Shown here: one piece after another, positions 1 through 12,588 of the stretch
Layout of the letters: every line of letters begins with the position of its first letter
How positions within the stretch are numbered: position 1 is the first letter of the stretch
Assembly (NCBI RefSeq): GCF_028389875.1
Contig: NC_084664.1
Location: forward strand, 114,397,466 to 114,461,465
From: Rhea pennata
Taxonomy: Eukaryota; Chordata; Aves; Rheiformes; Rheidae
DNA length: 64,000 nt
Direction: 5' to 3'
Translations under genes and position numbers: made by a program
Notes under the pieces: model-generated
Databases searched by the model: none
What the model was told of the DNA's origin: nothing
Seen by the model: the letters and a program-made list of their open reading frames with translations, nothing else

Positions 1-2525
1 TGTGCTTCAAGACAGGTAATGAGGCTGAACCACCTGGGACGTTTTGAAAAGTATGTTATTCCTCATTCTCCTTTGTATCTTATTTATTCCTGATGAATTG
101 CTAAAAATCCTGTGTGTTGTCTTCCTGCTGGCTACTTGTCCCTCCCGCGGAGGCTCAGGAAGCTGCAGCACTTCATTCTTTCAGCAATACTCCAGCATGT
201 GGTGGCGACATAAAAGTTTTCCACAAACAGCAATTTTAGAGAGGACTAAAGGCACCCGATAGGTGTGAAAAATACACACAGGTATGTGGAGTTGTGTGTG
301 CAGACAAATTTATTTTATAATCACTGCAACAAAGAAAGCAAATCAGTTATCAATAAGTGATTTTTCAAGAGTTGCTATTAGTATTGCCTATCAGGAGGAA
401 AAATAGTTACATACCTAGGCATATTGTTGGAAGAAGGAAGAACTATTTTCTAGAATGTTTTCCTGCTTATCTGTAGTACTTCTGTCTGTAACATCTCAAG
501 AAAGTCACCTATTTATTCCACATCTCAGATATCCATCTCTTGAAAGGAAAAATGTCCTTTCACCATCTCACAAAGGTGTTTTAAGGACAAATATATCAAA
601 GATTAGGAGGTGGTGTGGATACTGCAGTTACTGGACCACATAAATCCCCCAGTAGCAGAACAAGGACATTTTTATAGCTTCATGGTTTTAAAATAAATCA
701 CTTCTTAAAAAAAAAAAAAAAATAGAAAGCTCAGTGGACAGGAGGTAAAGTTTTCTACGGTCTCATATTTCTGTTTCACCTTATTATTGCTAGCTTGGCA
801 ATGTCATTAAATAATGTTATAGAAAGTTAATTATTTTTAGTCAGGCAGTGTAGCACAGCAATAAAATTTTCAAGCAAGAGACCTGTTTGAAAGGTCCATG
901 ACCTCATATAAATTGCTAAGTGTCAATAAATATCTTTCGACACAGGTGGAACAGTATTTGCATGGTTATGGACAGAGCTGTAGAGTTTAGCTTGCTCAAG
1001 ACTATTAAACATCTCATGCTTATAGATGAGCAATAAATGTCATCAATGCAACCTTTAGAACTATGCCCACTCACATTTTTTTTTTTTTTTTAGAAACAGT
1101 ATTGCTGGTTTTGAAAATTAAAGGCCACCATGAAAGAGAAAAGTCTTTTGAATAAAGAAAAAATTGTAGATAGTAGTTTGATTGCTTTTTCTTTTGATTT
1201 CACTTGAACATAATTCTTGAATCACTGTGCTTTGTACTTTCCCAAATAGAAATAACTTGGTAAAAAACATTTTCTTTAAATTTTGACTCCCGGAAGTACC
1301 TTAATAAATAACTTATTGAAGTAGGAACACAGATGAAATTTCTAACCTCAGTCTTCTCAGGTAACAACATAATCTCTTGGGCACTATTTGGTTTTCTAGA
1401 AGATGCATCTATTTCTGCTACTTACTGTGGCACTGCTGAAAATGTGAGGGCAAAGACATTAAATGCTTCTTTGCAATGACTTTCCCATTTTACAATGTGT
1501 TTGGATGCATGCATGTTAGGTGATCAATATGCAAGGTCTTTATGAATGGAGGAAAGCATATGCCAAATTATCTCACTTGTAACTTGTCTGCAATTTCAAA
1601 GCAAAGCAAAGAATGTCTTTTATATATGATTCATCTCCTAGGAATTCATGCCTTCATAGCACCTTTTCTCAAACAGGAAATAAATATGTAGTTGCTAAGC
1701 TACTTTCATGCTTTGAAAAATCCCATTGCAGATTGCATTGCCCACTTTGTGCTCAGAGGGTTATACTCCATCACGGAGACATCCCTCTGCTCCCTTAGTG
1801 AATACAGAGAGCAGTATCTCTTTTTAGCTTTCTCTTATTTTCTGTCAAAGCTAAAGAATCATGCTGATTCCCTGCTGCACTCCAACATGTTTTACATTTT
1901 ACACCTGTGCAAAATAAATACGCTCTGGCACCACTTTGTGCCACCTGGAAGTGCCCGTATGATGCAGATGGAAATTCCCTCTGGATGGCGAGGCACTGCG
2001 TATACAGTGCAGGTGACTATACTCCTCGCTGGAGTGCTCCCTCGAGAGCCTGCTGATGTCTGGCCTGGGACACACGATGCTCCAGCCAGCACCATCACCT
2101 TTGCAGCTTAAGTCACTTGCGTCTCCTGTCTTCCTATCTTTGACCTGGCTGCACATAAACTTTATATAGAATTACTTCTCACCTGTATCTCTTAACAGCA
2201 GCTGTCTTTAGATTAACTTAGACTTACAAATGAAAAGAGCTGATAGTACCGAAGTTAGTAAGACTGTGCAAGCTTCCTCCCAGATCCTAGTCAATACTGT
2301 AATTTTGACTTGTAAAACACTCTCCCAGCAATTCCAGTACAGGGCATCTCTTAGGCAAATACGGCTAATCACTACAATAGGTTGCTGACTTTTATGAACT
2401 GGATTACACAGCAAATAGCCAGAGAAGAAAACACCATTATGCGGGGAAGAATGTGCCCCATTTCAAGAGAAAAGCAACAAAGTTTTACACTACATCTCCT
2501 AAGAAGGGTGGGGTTTGGGGAGTTG
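1..2525. other. AT-rich noncoding stretch, no gene supported
   Basis: I see no coding exon here. The open frames are short, overlap on both strands and have no recognisable protein similarity. Simple-sequence landmarks are an A16 run at 707-722, preceded by an AATAAA hexamer at 692-697, and a T16 run at 1076-1091. A good minus-strand splice donor (CAG followed by GTGAGA) reads out of the 'ctcacctg' near 2175-2182, but no convincing acceptor or open exon goes with it. Confidence 0.6.
692..722 (+). other. AATAAA signal followed by an A16 tract
   Basis: A canonical polyadenylation hexamer at 692-697 is followed nine bases later by sixteen adenines. In genomic DNA this arrangement can be the relic of a reverse-transcribed poly(A) tail, or an A tract that happens to lie beside a hexamer. 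I could not recognise a retrocopied gene body upstream, so only the sequence arrangement is certain. Confidence 0.35.
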
Positions 2526-2562
2526 TTTGTTTTCTTTTTTTTTTCTTTTTTTTTTTTTTTTT
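2526..2562. repeat. Poly-T tract with two interrupting cytosines
   Basis: Low-complexity T-rich run of about 37 bases, interrupted by single C residues at 2534 and 2545. It sits about 220 bp upstream of the first CpG island and separates AT-rich from GC-rich DNA. Long dA:dT tracts tend to exclude nucleosomes, so it may help keep the neighbouring promoter open. That role is inferred from general knowledge only. Confidence 0.85.
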
Positions 2563-2806
2563 GAGCATCTAGGAAGGCAGTGCTCAAACTATGGGGCAGA
2601 GACCCGCAGAGCTGGACTCCGGTACTCCAGTTTCCACCGGAAAGCCACTCCGTGCCGAACACTGTGGGGCAGCGCAGCTGGGCAAAGGCAGGTGAGAGGC
2701 TCGTCCCGGACGGCTGGAAACGATCCAGCTGCCACAGCAGTGGCGGACAGATGAAAACCTCAACGGCATGAATTAAAGCCGTGCTGAGAAAGCCGCGCTC
2801 TCCTGG

Positions 2807-2852
2807 CGCCTCGGCGGCGTTTCAAACGCCTCGGCGGCGTTTCAAACGCCTC
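2807..2852. repeat. Two perfect copies of a 20-bp unit containing TTTCAAA
   Basis: The unit at 2807-2826 is repeated exactly at 2827-2846, and the first bases of a third copy follow. Each copy carries TTCAAA, the reverse complement of TTTGAA, which is the core of the CHR element used by cell-cycle promoters. The CHR assignment is by motif only. The tandem duplication is directly visible. Confidence 0.9.
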
Positions 2853-2944
2853 CCCTCCGCGGCTCCCCCGACAACTCCCTTCGCCGCTGTCTTTGCTTCG
2901 GAGGCGCCGCGAGCTCCGCGCCTCTTCCGCGCTGCGCCGCCGCC

Positions 2945-3076
2945 TTCCCGCGCCGCCGCCCTTTCCCGCGCCCACGCGGCTTTCCCGCGCCGACCCCCCT
3001 TCCCGCGCCCACGCGCCTTCCCGCGCCCACGCGGCTTTCCCGCGCCGCCGCCTTCCCGCGCCGCCGCCTTCCCGCG
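2945..3076. repeat. GC-rich minisatellite, eight TTCCCGCG motifs (E2F-like)
   Basis: TTCCCGCG occurs at 2945, 2963, 2982, 3000, 3018, 3037, 3053 and 3069. The spacing is 18-19 bp for most units and 16 bp for the last two. Three copies (2962, 2981 and 3036) extend to TTTCCCGC, which fits the E2F consensus TTTSSCGC. The interval is filled by GCC and CCACGC variants, so this is a degenerate tandem repeat lying inside a CpG island. Whether it acts as a clustered E2F/DREAM binding platform or is simply a GC-rich minisatellite cannot be told from sequence. Confidence 0.85.
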
Positions 3077-3299
3077 GGCGCGCCCTGCTGGCACGGCGGG
3101 GAGGCGCCGCCGGCCCCGCGGCGAGCGCTGCCGGCAGCGCCCCGGTGCCCCCCACGCGAGACCCGGCGAAGCCCGCGGAACAGAACAGCGCGAGTCGCGG
3201 GTGCTGCACGTTGCTCGGGAAGGCAGCGGGGCTGCCCGCACTGCCTGCTCGCTCCGGCTCAGGCATGCAGGTCGGGGGCTGCAATATCTAGCTGGCGCA

Positions 3300-6200
3300 C
3301 TAGTGATTTTTATGCTAGTTTGCAGTTTTGGCATCATTTGGGCAGGAGAGGTGATGAACCATGCTGCCGTGTGAGGTCTGCCCAGAGCCCACAGTAGGAC
3401 TAGGCCCCATCGTTATCACCTTGCCATCTCCGTGTTTCTAAAATAATCCTCAGCATGCTTTAACAGCTACACTAATCCCACGTTTAAGAAGACACCATCA
3501 GTTCCGCCACCAGCAATATTCTCCATGTCGCTGTTTTCCACCTCTTGCCCAGATTAATTCCAATTATTTTAATCTTGTCACAGCTGAAGTGCAGTTGGCG
3601 ACATCTCTCTTGCAATATGTAAATTAGATTTGCATTGTAGTGATTTAGTTCTCTAAGTGTTCGGACACAATTAGCCAACCAGACAAGCTAAGCTATAGCT
3701 TGCTTAATACTTTACCTATCAAATAGCATTTGAATACTCTGGAAATCATTTCCCTGTAATTTTCAGCAATCTAATACAAATTCTTGGTAAAATGGTACAT
3801 GAGTCACATATTACACAATATGTCTTTCTCCAATAACTTGCAGCTCATTTTAGCTGTACTAAAAATAGTGGGTATAGCCCTCATTAATTATAAGGATGTT
3901 GGATAGTAAATTGCTGTGAAAAGCTTTCATGCCAGGAACTGCAGCTCCCTTGTTTGTACTTGATGTCTGTACTATGAGACAAATAATGTTTCCTCTCCCA
4001 AAGCCACAGGCCAGAAAGCTGGCGAAACTCTCCTGAAAATACCAGGCTCTGGACTGTAAGGCTGTAGAGGCTCCGGAGGTTTCTGGTACTTGGAGTTCAT
4101 GACATCTTCCTCCACCCAGCTGCCCTGAGCCCAGGGGTGCTAAATTTTTAGAGAGGCAGATTAGGAGCTCTGCGGTGACACCCTGTGATTTTGCAGAGGG
4201 GTTACCTCCACAGGAGACTTTCTCTTTTAATAATTTAAAGATGGAGGGGATGCAGGGAAGGCGATTGCAGGCTCAAAATGAGATTTGAGACCCAGCTGGG
4301 CACTTTCTGTCTCCTACGTCCAGAAACAGAGATTCTGCTAGCCAAAGTCTTTTTATGCACACGTGAGCAACCCCACGATCTTAAGCTTTTCCCCAGAGCA
4401 GGAGTGAGGCAGCCTTGCCACATGTTACCACTGAGGGCAGGAAAGGCCGGACCGAGCTCTGAGGCTCGTTCCCGGTCCTGCGTCGCTGGCTTCAGCACGG
4501 CCACGCGGCCGGACCTCTGAGGCTGCTTATGGCGCTTGCGAGTGACATGTTGATGAAGGCAGTGAGATTGCTGGGCAGCCGGCAGTGCGAACCTGCTGTA
4601 AAACAAACCCAGTGTAAAGTCCAGTGTCAAACAAACAAAAGGAGATCCTTCTTTTTTACTGCAGGCGTGCAGAATGAAAAGGTGGTACTTGTTCCCCTCA
4701 GCATGAAATGGAGGGTTGAGGTCTACACGGGCCCAGGGAGGGATTAGAGAAATTCAGGGAGGATGGATCTGCCAGTGGACTTCCAAAAACCGAGGAGTTT
4801 TACTGGGGAAAACCAAGGAAGGCTGTGCTGGAAAAATAACTCCCTTCTCCACAATTGTCTCTCCTTTTTCCACAGCTTGATCATTTCCCAGATATGCTCT
4901 CTAGGGTCTTTGGTGACCCTAGTCTGTAGTAGTTTGTAGTAGTAATAGAGTAAAAAAGCAATCCAACCCCATTCCAGTATAATTTTCTTGCTAAAATACA
5001 GTGGGATAATCTGGTATAATAGGGCACTCAGGATTTATTGTGATTAAGGGTCAGATCCAGAAAATGCTCTTTTATTGCATTCTTTTTCTTTGTCTCATCA
5101 GTTAGATGTCAGGCTTTCTTTTTCACTCAGACTTGATGGATTTCTCTAAATACTTTGAGATTTTGTTTTCGTTTTGTCACCTAAGTATAGTGCTGCTGAT
5201 TGTTACGAAATGTGGAAATTACATCCTTTAAGAAGGCTAGCAAAATCCAAACTCTTCCTAGGAGACCTATCTTCTTGTCTTCAAAACCCAGAGGCTCCAA
5301 CTAGCATACTGTGATGTATTAAAGATAGACTAAGCATTTACAATCAGACGAGGACCTCAGACATTTACTTCATTAAGATTAGTCACAGGGCCCAGCTCTA
5401 TCTCAACATGCAGCACAAAAAGACAATAACGCTCAAAACACCATATTACATAAGTTGGTTGGTTGATGTGAGCTAGCCAGAGTCTGCTTGTGCACTAGAA
5501 TGACAGGACCCGTTCATGTGACATCCAATTTAGCCTAGTTAGTTTTGAAAAATCCCATCCCTCAACTCTTTTAAATGCCAGAAGCCAGTTACAAGTTCTT
5601 TGTTGTGAAACTTTTCAGCGCTGAGAGCAAAGCTGAGCTTTTCCTGCCCTGCCATGGGGAACATTCTCAGACTCACTCCAGTGGGAGCAATTGCGAGTAA
5701 AGTAGCACTGAGGAGAATTCCTGCAAACTGCCCGCTCAAGAGCCACTTCAGCTCCTCAGTCTCCTGCTGCCCTCGTGCAGCGTGACAGCTCAAAGTGTGC
5801 AAGAACTGCAAAGTATTGAGAAATTGTTCCAGGATGTAAACAAGTGATCTGCTCAAAATCATCAGGTTTTAAGGTCGCTTTGTGGATAGACGGGGAACAG
5901 TAGCCCAGTAGGATCGCTAGGTCATGTCCTCCTTCACACTGTACAACATAATGCTCCCTTGGATACGCACTACTTGCATTAAAAGCAGAGAGTATGTGAT
6001 TAAGGAGCTTTCAGCTTCTTGAAGACAACCTCCCAATGAAAACTAAGTGCTTCTGAGGCCCAAGAGACAGATGTTTGCTTTCTCTTCTCTGTAGCCTGGT
6101 ACCAGGGTGCTGGCTAGCACATGATAAGCTATTTTTCTTATTTGTTCTTCCAAGCTTGACCACATTAATGTCTTCTCATCCAACATGTTGACAGAGAATC

Positions 6201-8440
6201 ATTTGTGCAACAGTCTCTGGGGTCAGTCAGTTATTCATCCCTAAACTGTTAACCCAGCCCTTACTGGATCTGTGTCTCTACCTGTTTGAGAGCCCCAGTC
6301 TGGCCCAGCAAACATACAAGAAGGAGGCCTATTCATTGCAAATGTTGTTGTCAGAAGTTCTTGCTGGTTAAAGCTATTTTCATGTTTTCTGCCATTGGAC
6401 CTGTAACAGGACAAACTGGACTCTTTTCTGGTTCAGCAGAGAACATAAATTTCTTATGATTTGTAAGCACAGGAATCAAATCAGCTATAATCTGGGAAAG
6501 GAATATGAGAGTTCCCTTTTCTACCAAGGAATGATGTCTGTAGAGCTTTTAGATCTTTGGTGGAAATTCTCCTTTTGGTGTGTCCCGCATGCTTTTCTTG
6601 TGTAGAAACAAGCCCTCTTTCTCCCCAGATGAGCAAGCAGAGCAGGGAGGATACCAAAGAGAGAGGCCAACAGAAGAATGCAGAGCAATCCCTGAAGAGT
6701 TGTGGCCTGGAAATTAGGCAGAGGAGAGTTTGTAGCATTGTTTGTTTTTGTATGGCTGCTGGATTTTCCTTTGCTGCAGGGCTCATGGAGGTTTTTAGCA
6801 CAATTGGTAGGGAGAAGCTTGAACAGTGACCATACCAGTCCACGAAATGAAGCTCTATACAACCTATTTATGTTGACTTCTCTGGCTGACAGAAATCTAG
6901 AATTGCTATTGCTGGGTACTTCAGTCATAAATTTGTGTATATGACTACTGCCTTTTCCCAATCAGCAATGTGTAAAAGTCATTCAGCAATATATAAAAGA
7001 ATTGCTGGCATTTAGGATAGTGACACAAGTCAATTCTAAGTTGATGAGTGCTGAACCGTCACGGAAATGAGGTAGTATGGGGCAAGGCATTGCCAACTGA
7101 TGTCATGCTTAAGCAACAACTCCAAAGTGAACCTAGATCGACCTCAGGCATTTAAGCTTAAAACTGTGACATGAGAAAGTCAGTTTCAGTTGCCTAACCT
7201 TGGAGACCTGTAGCCTTTTAGATGCCTCATTTTGGTCTGTAAATTGCCTTGGCCCAAGGGAATTCAAGCTGTATTACCGCTGCGCAGAAGAGCCCTGCAG
7301 CCTAGTGGGCTGCAAGCAGAGCTGCGGAGGGTGGGCAGATCCTCATCTGAGGACTTTGGCTTTTTCAAGCTGAGCTAAGGCACAGGAAAGCAGCATGAGA
7401 TGTGCTGGTCATGAGAGCATGAGCACAGGATGCAGCGTATGTGTGTCACCAGCAATTAGTACAGCTGTCTGCTGGGGAAAAATCTCTCCTTCCTGTCCCT
7501 GCTCCCAGCTCCACGCTCTCCCCAGCCAACAGAACAGAGCAGAAAATTCCTTTAAAGGTGGAGCAGCATCCCTTGATGATTTCTTTGGGAGAAAACTCTG
7601 TAGGTACCTATCTTCAAGAGGTCCCTTTGGAGGTAGCAGCACAATACTTCCAACCTTAATTTGGGCAGCGAAGTTTGCTGGGCAGGAAACAGGGATGAAT
7701 TAAGGTTTAGATCCACCTCATGCTAGTGCTTTCTGCTCACAAGCACCTTGCAGCTCAGCATGTCAATATTTTTGGATCGTGCTTTGCAGTTCCAGGCTCT
7801 CTTCCCTCACAATAGACTCAGCTTTAATCCTTAACACTGCATTCTGTGTTCAGCCACTGCTACACATTACAGGTACTTAAACTGTAGGTGTCTAGTCCTT
7901 TCCTGGATGTGGCCTAATGCTTCTGTTAATCACATTGAGTAAGCACTACGCAAAACCAAAAATTTTTCCACAAACATGTGTTTTTAAATAGTTTAATTTG
8001 GTATTTTTTGTATCTCTTTTGTATTGATTTTTTGCAAATGATCCCTTGGCATGTAAAATGACACATTGTAAGCATATATTCAGATTATTCACACTGCAAT
8101 TCACACACTATTCCAATGTGCCCTAGGGGAGAAAAAAAATCTGCTCGTGTAGGATGCTGGGAAATTGTGCTTTATTCACTGTTAACTTCCTTGAGGGTGA
8201 GACAGTCCAAAACACTGGAGGAAAGTCTTGTGGCACATGCATAACATTCCCTGTTGCTCATGAGAAGAAATCTGTACTTGCTAGCACAGACTTCTGACTG
8301 ATGGAAGAACATAACTCTGCTATTCCTGAACTCTCATTATTGGAGACTGTATTGATTTCAGAGTCAAAAACAGCTCTGTCGTGGAAGTGGTCTGATACAT
8401 ACATTTCTTCCTGCCACCTTATACTACGTCTGAAACTGTA
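3300..8440. other. Noncoding stretch, no gene supported
   Basis: Mostly AT-rich unique sequence with no recognisable exon, repeat family or RNA gene. The frames at 4235-4630 (minus), 6481-6961 (minus) and 7395-7703 (plus) were read as proteins and show no known domain. A slightly CpG-enriched patch near 4440-4520 is too small to call an island. Confidence 0.6.
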
Positions 8441-8479
8441 AATTGCCTTTCTCTCTCGCTTTATTCTCCCCAGTATTCT

Positions 8480-8760
8480 CCCTGATTTCCTTGAGAAACA
8501 AAGGCATATATAATGTCTATTTCCATTTAACCCAATTATCGGGCTATTATCAATTACAGTATTTTAAAGCCATTAATGCTTCTGCTTGTACCATAATAGT
8601 TTACTTCATGGGCCCATTCACAAAAACAAAATTCATATTAGAGGCCAGCAGTGACTGATACAATACAAGTTGCTTTTACTGACAGAAAGATGTTTAATCC
8701 TCTGCTTGCCAGTGCTGCATATGGATGAACTGCGCCTAAGCCACAGCCAGCGTATGATGA
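8480..8760. promoter_or_regulatory. Candidate conserved noncoding element, homeodomain-motif rich
   Basis: AT-rich but complex sequence, without simple repeats and rich in TAAT/ATTA cores (for example around TTATCAATTA and CCATTAATGC). There is no meaningful open frame and no mobile-element signature. This composition resembles developmental enhancers conserved across vertebrates. I infer constraint only from appearance, because no alignment was possible. Confidence 0.25.
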
Positions 8761-8989
8761 TGAGGTTTCCCTGAAGCTATGCTGTTTTTCCCCAAGGGAA
8801 ATTTGTCTCTCTTTCTGGGTATGAAGATCTGCCTAAAGTACTATTTATAAGATGTGTATTTCACAGAATCTCATTTAGAGCTTTAATTGCATTCAGAAAT
8901 GCAGTGAATGAAATGAATATATTTCAGAAAATACTTCAAATGCTTTGGGAATGATAACAATATGAATAAAGAGATCTTTGAGTACATTA

Positions 8990-9110
8990 TTACATTCACA
9001 ATTAGTGAAATTACATTGGCATAAGCAAGATCACATATAAATCCATTGGTTTAAGTGGTACTATTTCTGATTTTTATATTGGTATAAACAGGAATAGAAT
9101 CAGGGCCTCA
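8990..9110. repeat. Probable ancient amniote interspersed repeat
   Basis: The segment contains the spaced words 'ggcataa', 'ttggtataaac' and 'gaatcagggcc'. These resemble a very old amniote repeat type whose copies carry inverted 'acactggtgtaa' boxes and an 'aatcaggccc' end. The copy is heavily decayed. The family name is not certain from memory, so I leave it unnamed. Confidence 0.3.
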
Positions 9111-12100
9111 TTTCTTTTTCCAAATTTTGGAAGGACATAATGCATAAAACTTAATGCTTTTCAGCCTGCGCTTTGTAGTTGTGTATATTCGTCTGAATTC
9201 TTCTTTTATAATGGCCAAGCCATTAAAAGGAGACCTTTTCTACCCCTCTAGCATGTAGCAGCATTAATAAATCAAATGATTTCTTGCTGGCCAAAATAGG
9301 TTGGCTTGAAAAACTTTGTGTAATACACAGGTTATGCAGGCTGTGATCTTCTCTACTGTATTAATATGTTTCTTTATATTGCATATGTAATATTTGTTTA
9401 AAGAAAACATAGTATCAATATTCTTTTAGAAGACAACTTTTTGGTTGAAGAGATGTAGCAATAGCTATGCATGTAATACAGTTTAACAATCTTAAATATT
9501 CCAGACAGGAAAAGTTTTTTGTCAAAGTCTCTGACAGTTTAAACTTTAAAGCTTCAGCAAAACTTTTAAACTTTTAAACTTTGAACCTGTTTGAACTTCA
9601 TTTGATTTATGAATTATTAAATGTACCACTGAAATTCACCGTCTTTATTTTCATCTAGTAAAGATTTTTTGTTTAAAAGCTGCAGATGAAGAGTGGGAAC
9701 TAAGGAAATGCAGCCTGAGAAGATTATAGTGCTGTTTTATCAGAACAGCATTCCTCTCAGCTGTATAAAACAAAAACCTAGTAAAATATTTAGAAGTGGA
9801 AGAGATAAAGGACTAAAACTGGTATATACAAAGTGCGGGGAAAATGAATGCTAAACTGGAAAGCTGGATTAGAAAAGATTTTGAAAATTAGATATCTCTA
9901 AATTAATTATTTAACTCTTCCTTCATGTTGTGCTCAGTTTTTGTATGTCAGGATTAAGGGAAGGGCAGCACCAGGTTAACAGTGTCTTTAAAATTAAGTA
10001 GAGGGCAGTGGGAAGGAGGAAGGCATTACTTTAGAAAATTTCTCTGGAGGAAACAAATCTATGGAAAGGGAAATGCCCTGAATGGCTCCCAGAGTCCGCG
10101 AGCCAGAGTGCTAGCTGTAATTTATGTCCTGGTTGACTGGGGACCTACTTAAATCATGGCACTGAAACTCTATAGGTATAAAATGGAGAAGCTAAGTGAT
10201 CACTGTCCGCGCTGTAGGAGCATTCACACAACACTAGATTTCTCAGATCTTGTCCCAGCCTGGTCTGGGCACTGCACTAAACTGCGGGAGCACAAGGATC
10301 CAAGCGGGGTATTTCCAGAAGCCTTTAGAAAAGTCTGCCCCAGAAGAGGCATATAGAGAGTGCGACGGCAGTCCGTGTGCAGGCGGCATGTATTTATAGC
10401 CAGTGTCTGAATGAGTCTGCACAGATGCAGTTTATCTGGGAGTGCTAGATAATGTCTACGTATTGATGATTCCTTGCTAGCAGGATAAAGGCAGAAATAA
10501 ACGGAAGACAAACCCACCCGGTCACTATTTAATGAACTGCAAAATGCAGTGTTGCTGGGCTTCTCTGTAGAGCCGTGGGCAGTCTGTGCGGGGTCCCCGG
10601 GGAAGGCACCCGTCTCCCTGCTGCGCGGGGAGAGGGCGGGATGGTAACACGAGATACCCTGCGCTCCCCTGCCGGGGCATGGTGTAGTTCAGCGTTCAGC
10701 AGCCACAGGGAAACACTAGTTGTTCCAGCCCTCCTGTACGTATTCCAGCAAATGTTGTCACAGGGCAATCACATTAATAAGGCCAAAGATAAAAGGGATA
10801 AAGCACATGGGGGAAACTGAATGAAACTGGAGCTGCATGAACACTGAAATACCAAAACTTGGCAAACACGTAATGTCAACAACATAAGTTACAACTGAGC
10901 TTCTGAACTCGCAGAGAAAGGAATAGAAGAAAAGGGTAAAAATGAGGAAAAGCTGGGGAAGAGGGAAGCCAGAGACAATGTACTCCTGAACCTGTGCGTG
11001 CAGCCGTTACAATAATCCACGCAGCATTCAGCATCAGGTTACACGGTGAGAACACGGTCTTAAACAGGAGAGAAACAAGATACACGAGTATTTTTCTCAA
11101 ATAAGGAGGGTTTTGTCTGTCTGTTTTCTTATGCCTCGTTTAAGGATGATGATGTTTTACATGAGGAGAAGTGTAGTGATTTTACCGGCTTCTAGGTGGA
11201 GCAGAAAATCAAGGCTGTCACCTGACTGTTCAGTGGTGAACAGTGAGGTGAGCAGCACTGGGACACCACACGTGAGTAGATGCCCCACAGAGTGATTAAA
11301 GATGGGAGAAACAGGAGCCTTGTGAACTGATTTAAATCAGGGCACTTCAATTTATCTGATGTTGACTGGGTTTTATGGAGGGGCTGCCTTCAAAATAGGG
11401 CTACTTGACATTTTTTACTCAGGAGTGTATTTGCTTAGAAATTTGAAAAAAAATGTAAGGTTTATGGATAATGAGAAATATAGAGAGGTGCAAAACCCTG
11501 CTGTGGGACACTGAATCACAGGCAGAGATCTACATACCAGTAACCTAATTAGTTCTGTGAGAACATAAAATTCTGCATATGGTTGAAGAATTGGGCATTT
11601 GGTACAAATTTGTTCCCATTCCATGAGCAGAAAAATAATAGTGCCATTCTTTTGCAGAGCAAGATGAGTTTGCTTTTTCGGTCTCAGCAGTCCTCTGCAG
11701 GATTTTCCTTAGCAATGAATGCAGGAACTGCACTGAACCAGGTAAATTAAGGAAACCAATGGAGATCCTACTGTGTCCAGCTAAGAGTCATATCCCCTTT
11801 GCAGTTGAAATCCAGCTCCCCTCCCTCCCCCAACTTTGCTGTATTTCAGAAAGGAGGCTATGGTAGTGACTGTATGCAGTACAGGCCTTCAACTAAATTG
11901 CCTTAAAGATGTAGCACATGCTTTGAATTCTGAAGAATGAATTGAATCCAACTTCCTGTTTTGGAAGAAAATTTAATCCTTCAATCTTACCCTGAAAACT
12001 AGGTGAATTGGGCAATACCTATTCACCCTCACTACTGATTATCACAGCCTCATGCATGTGGCTGCTCATGAAGGCTGACTAGGTACATGCAAGAGTCTGT

Positions 12101-12545
12101 ACAGCTATTTGTTCCATCACATTTCACTTGTGCTGTCTCTGGAGATGCTCTAAGACAATAGCAACTCAAGACAGAGAGTGGTTTTAAAATCTGTGTTTTC
12201 TATGAAAGCTGAGAGAGGAAAAAATATGTAATAATGCCCAGCACCAAAGCTCAGGAGACTGGAAACCATCTCAGCTTTCAGTGTGGAAAAGCAGCTATCT
12301 CCCACCCACACAGTCAAGGCTCTTACAATGCATCCTAAGAGCAGACCCAGATCAAAGGGACCTTCTGGGTGAAATCACCACAGGTCTGTGCATAAACATG
12401 TCTTCTCTGATCCCCAGTTGCTCTTGGGATCAACTTCTCTACCAGCAGTGCCATTCAAAATGGTGAACTGTGAACTGTGATGGAGACTTCCAAACTGTAG
12501 CTGCCTCATGGATCTGTGGATCAAAAGGCACTGTCTCATAGCAGA

Positions 12546-12588
<43 letters not shown>

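Larger units (their letters stand above)
2780..3295. promoter_or_regulatory. CpG island 1 (candidate promoter)
   Basis: This is a sharply bounded block of very high G+C and very frequent CpG inside otherwise AT-rich DNA. That is the usual signature of an unmethylated vertebrate promoter. No TATA box is seen. It contains a duplicated 20-bp unit (2807-2846) and eight TTCCCGCG motifs (2945-3076). Frames of 130-197 codons cross the island on both strands, but their products are Ala/Arg/Pro-rich low complexity and I reject them as genes. The direction of transcription cannot be decided. On the + strand a weak donor-like GAG/GTGATG occurs just downstream, near 3348-3355. Confidence 0.8.

Noticed and set aside
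2781..3374. 197-codon frame (and 171-174-codon minus-strand frames) across CpG island 1
   Set aside because: The residues mirror the GC-rich minisatellite (repeated Pro/Ala/Arg/Phe). There is no domain, and the frames conflict on both strands.
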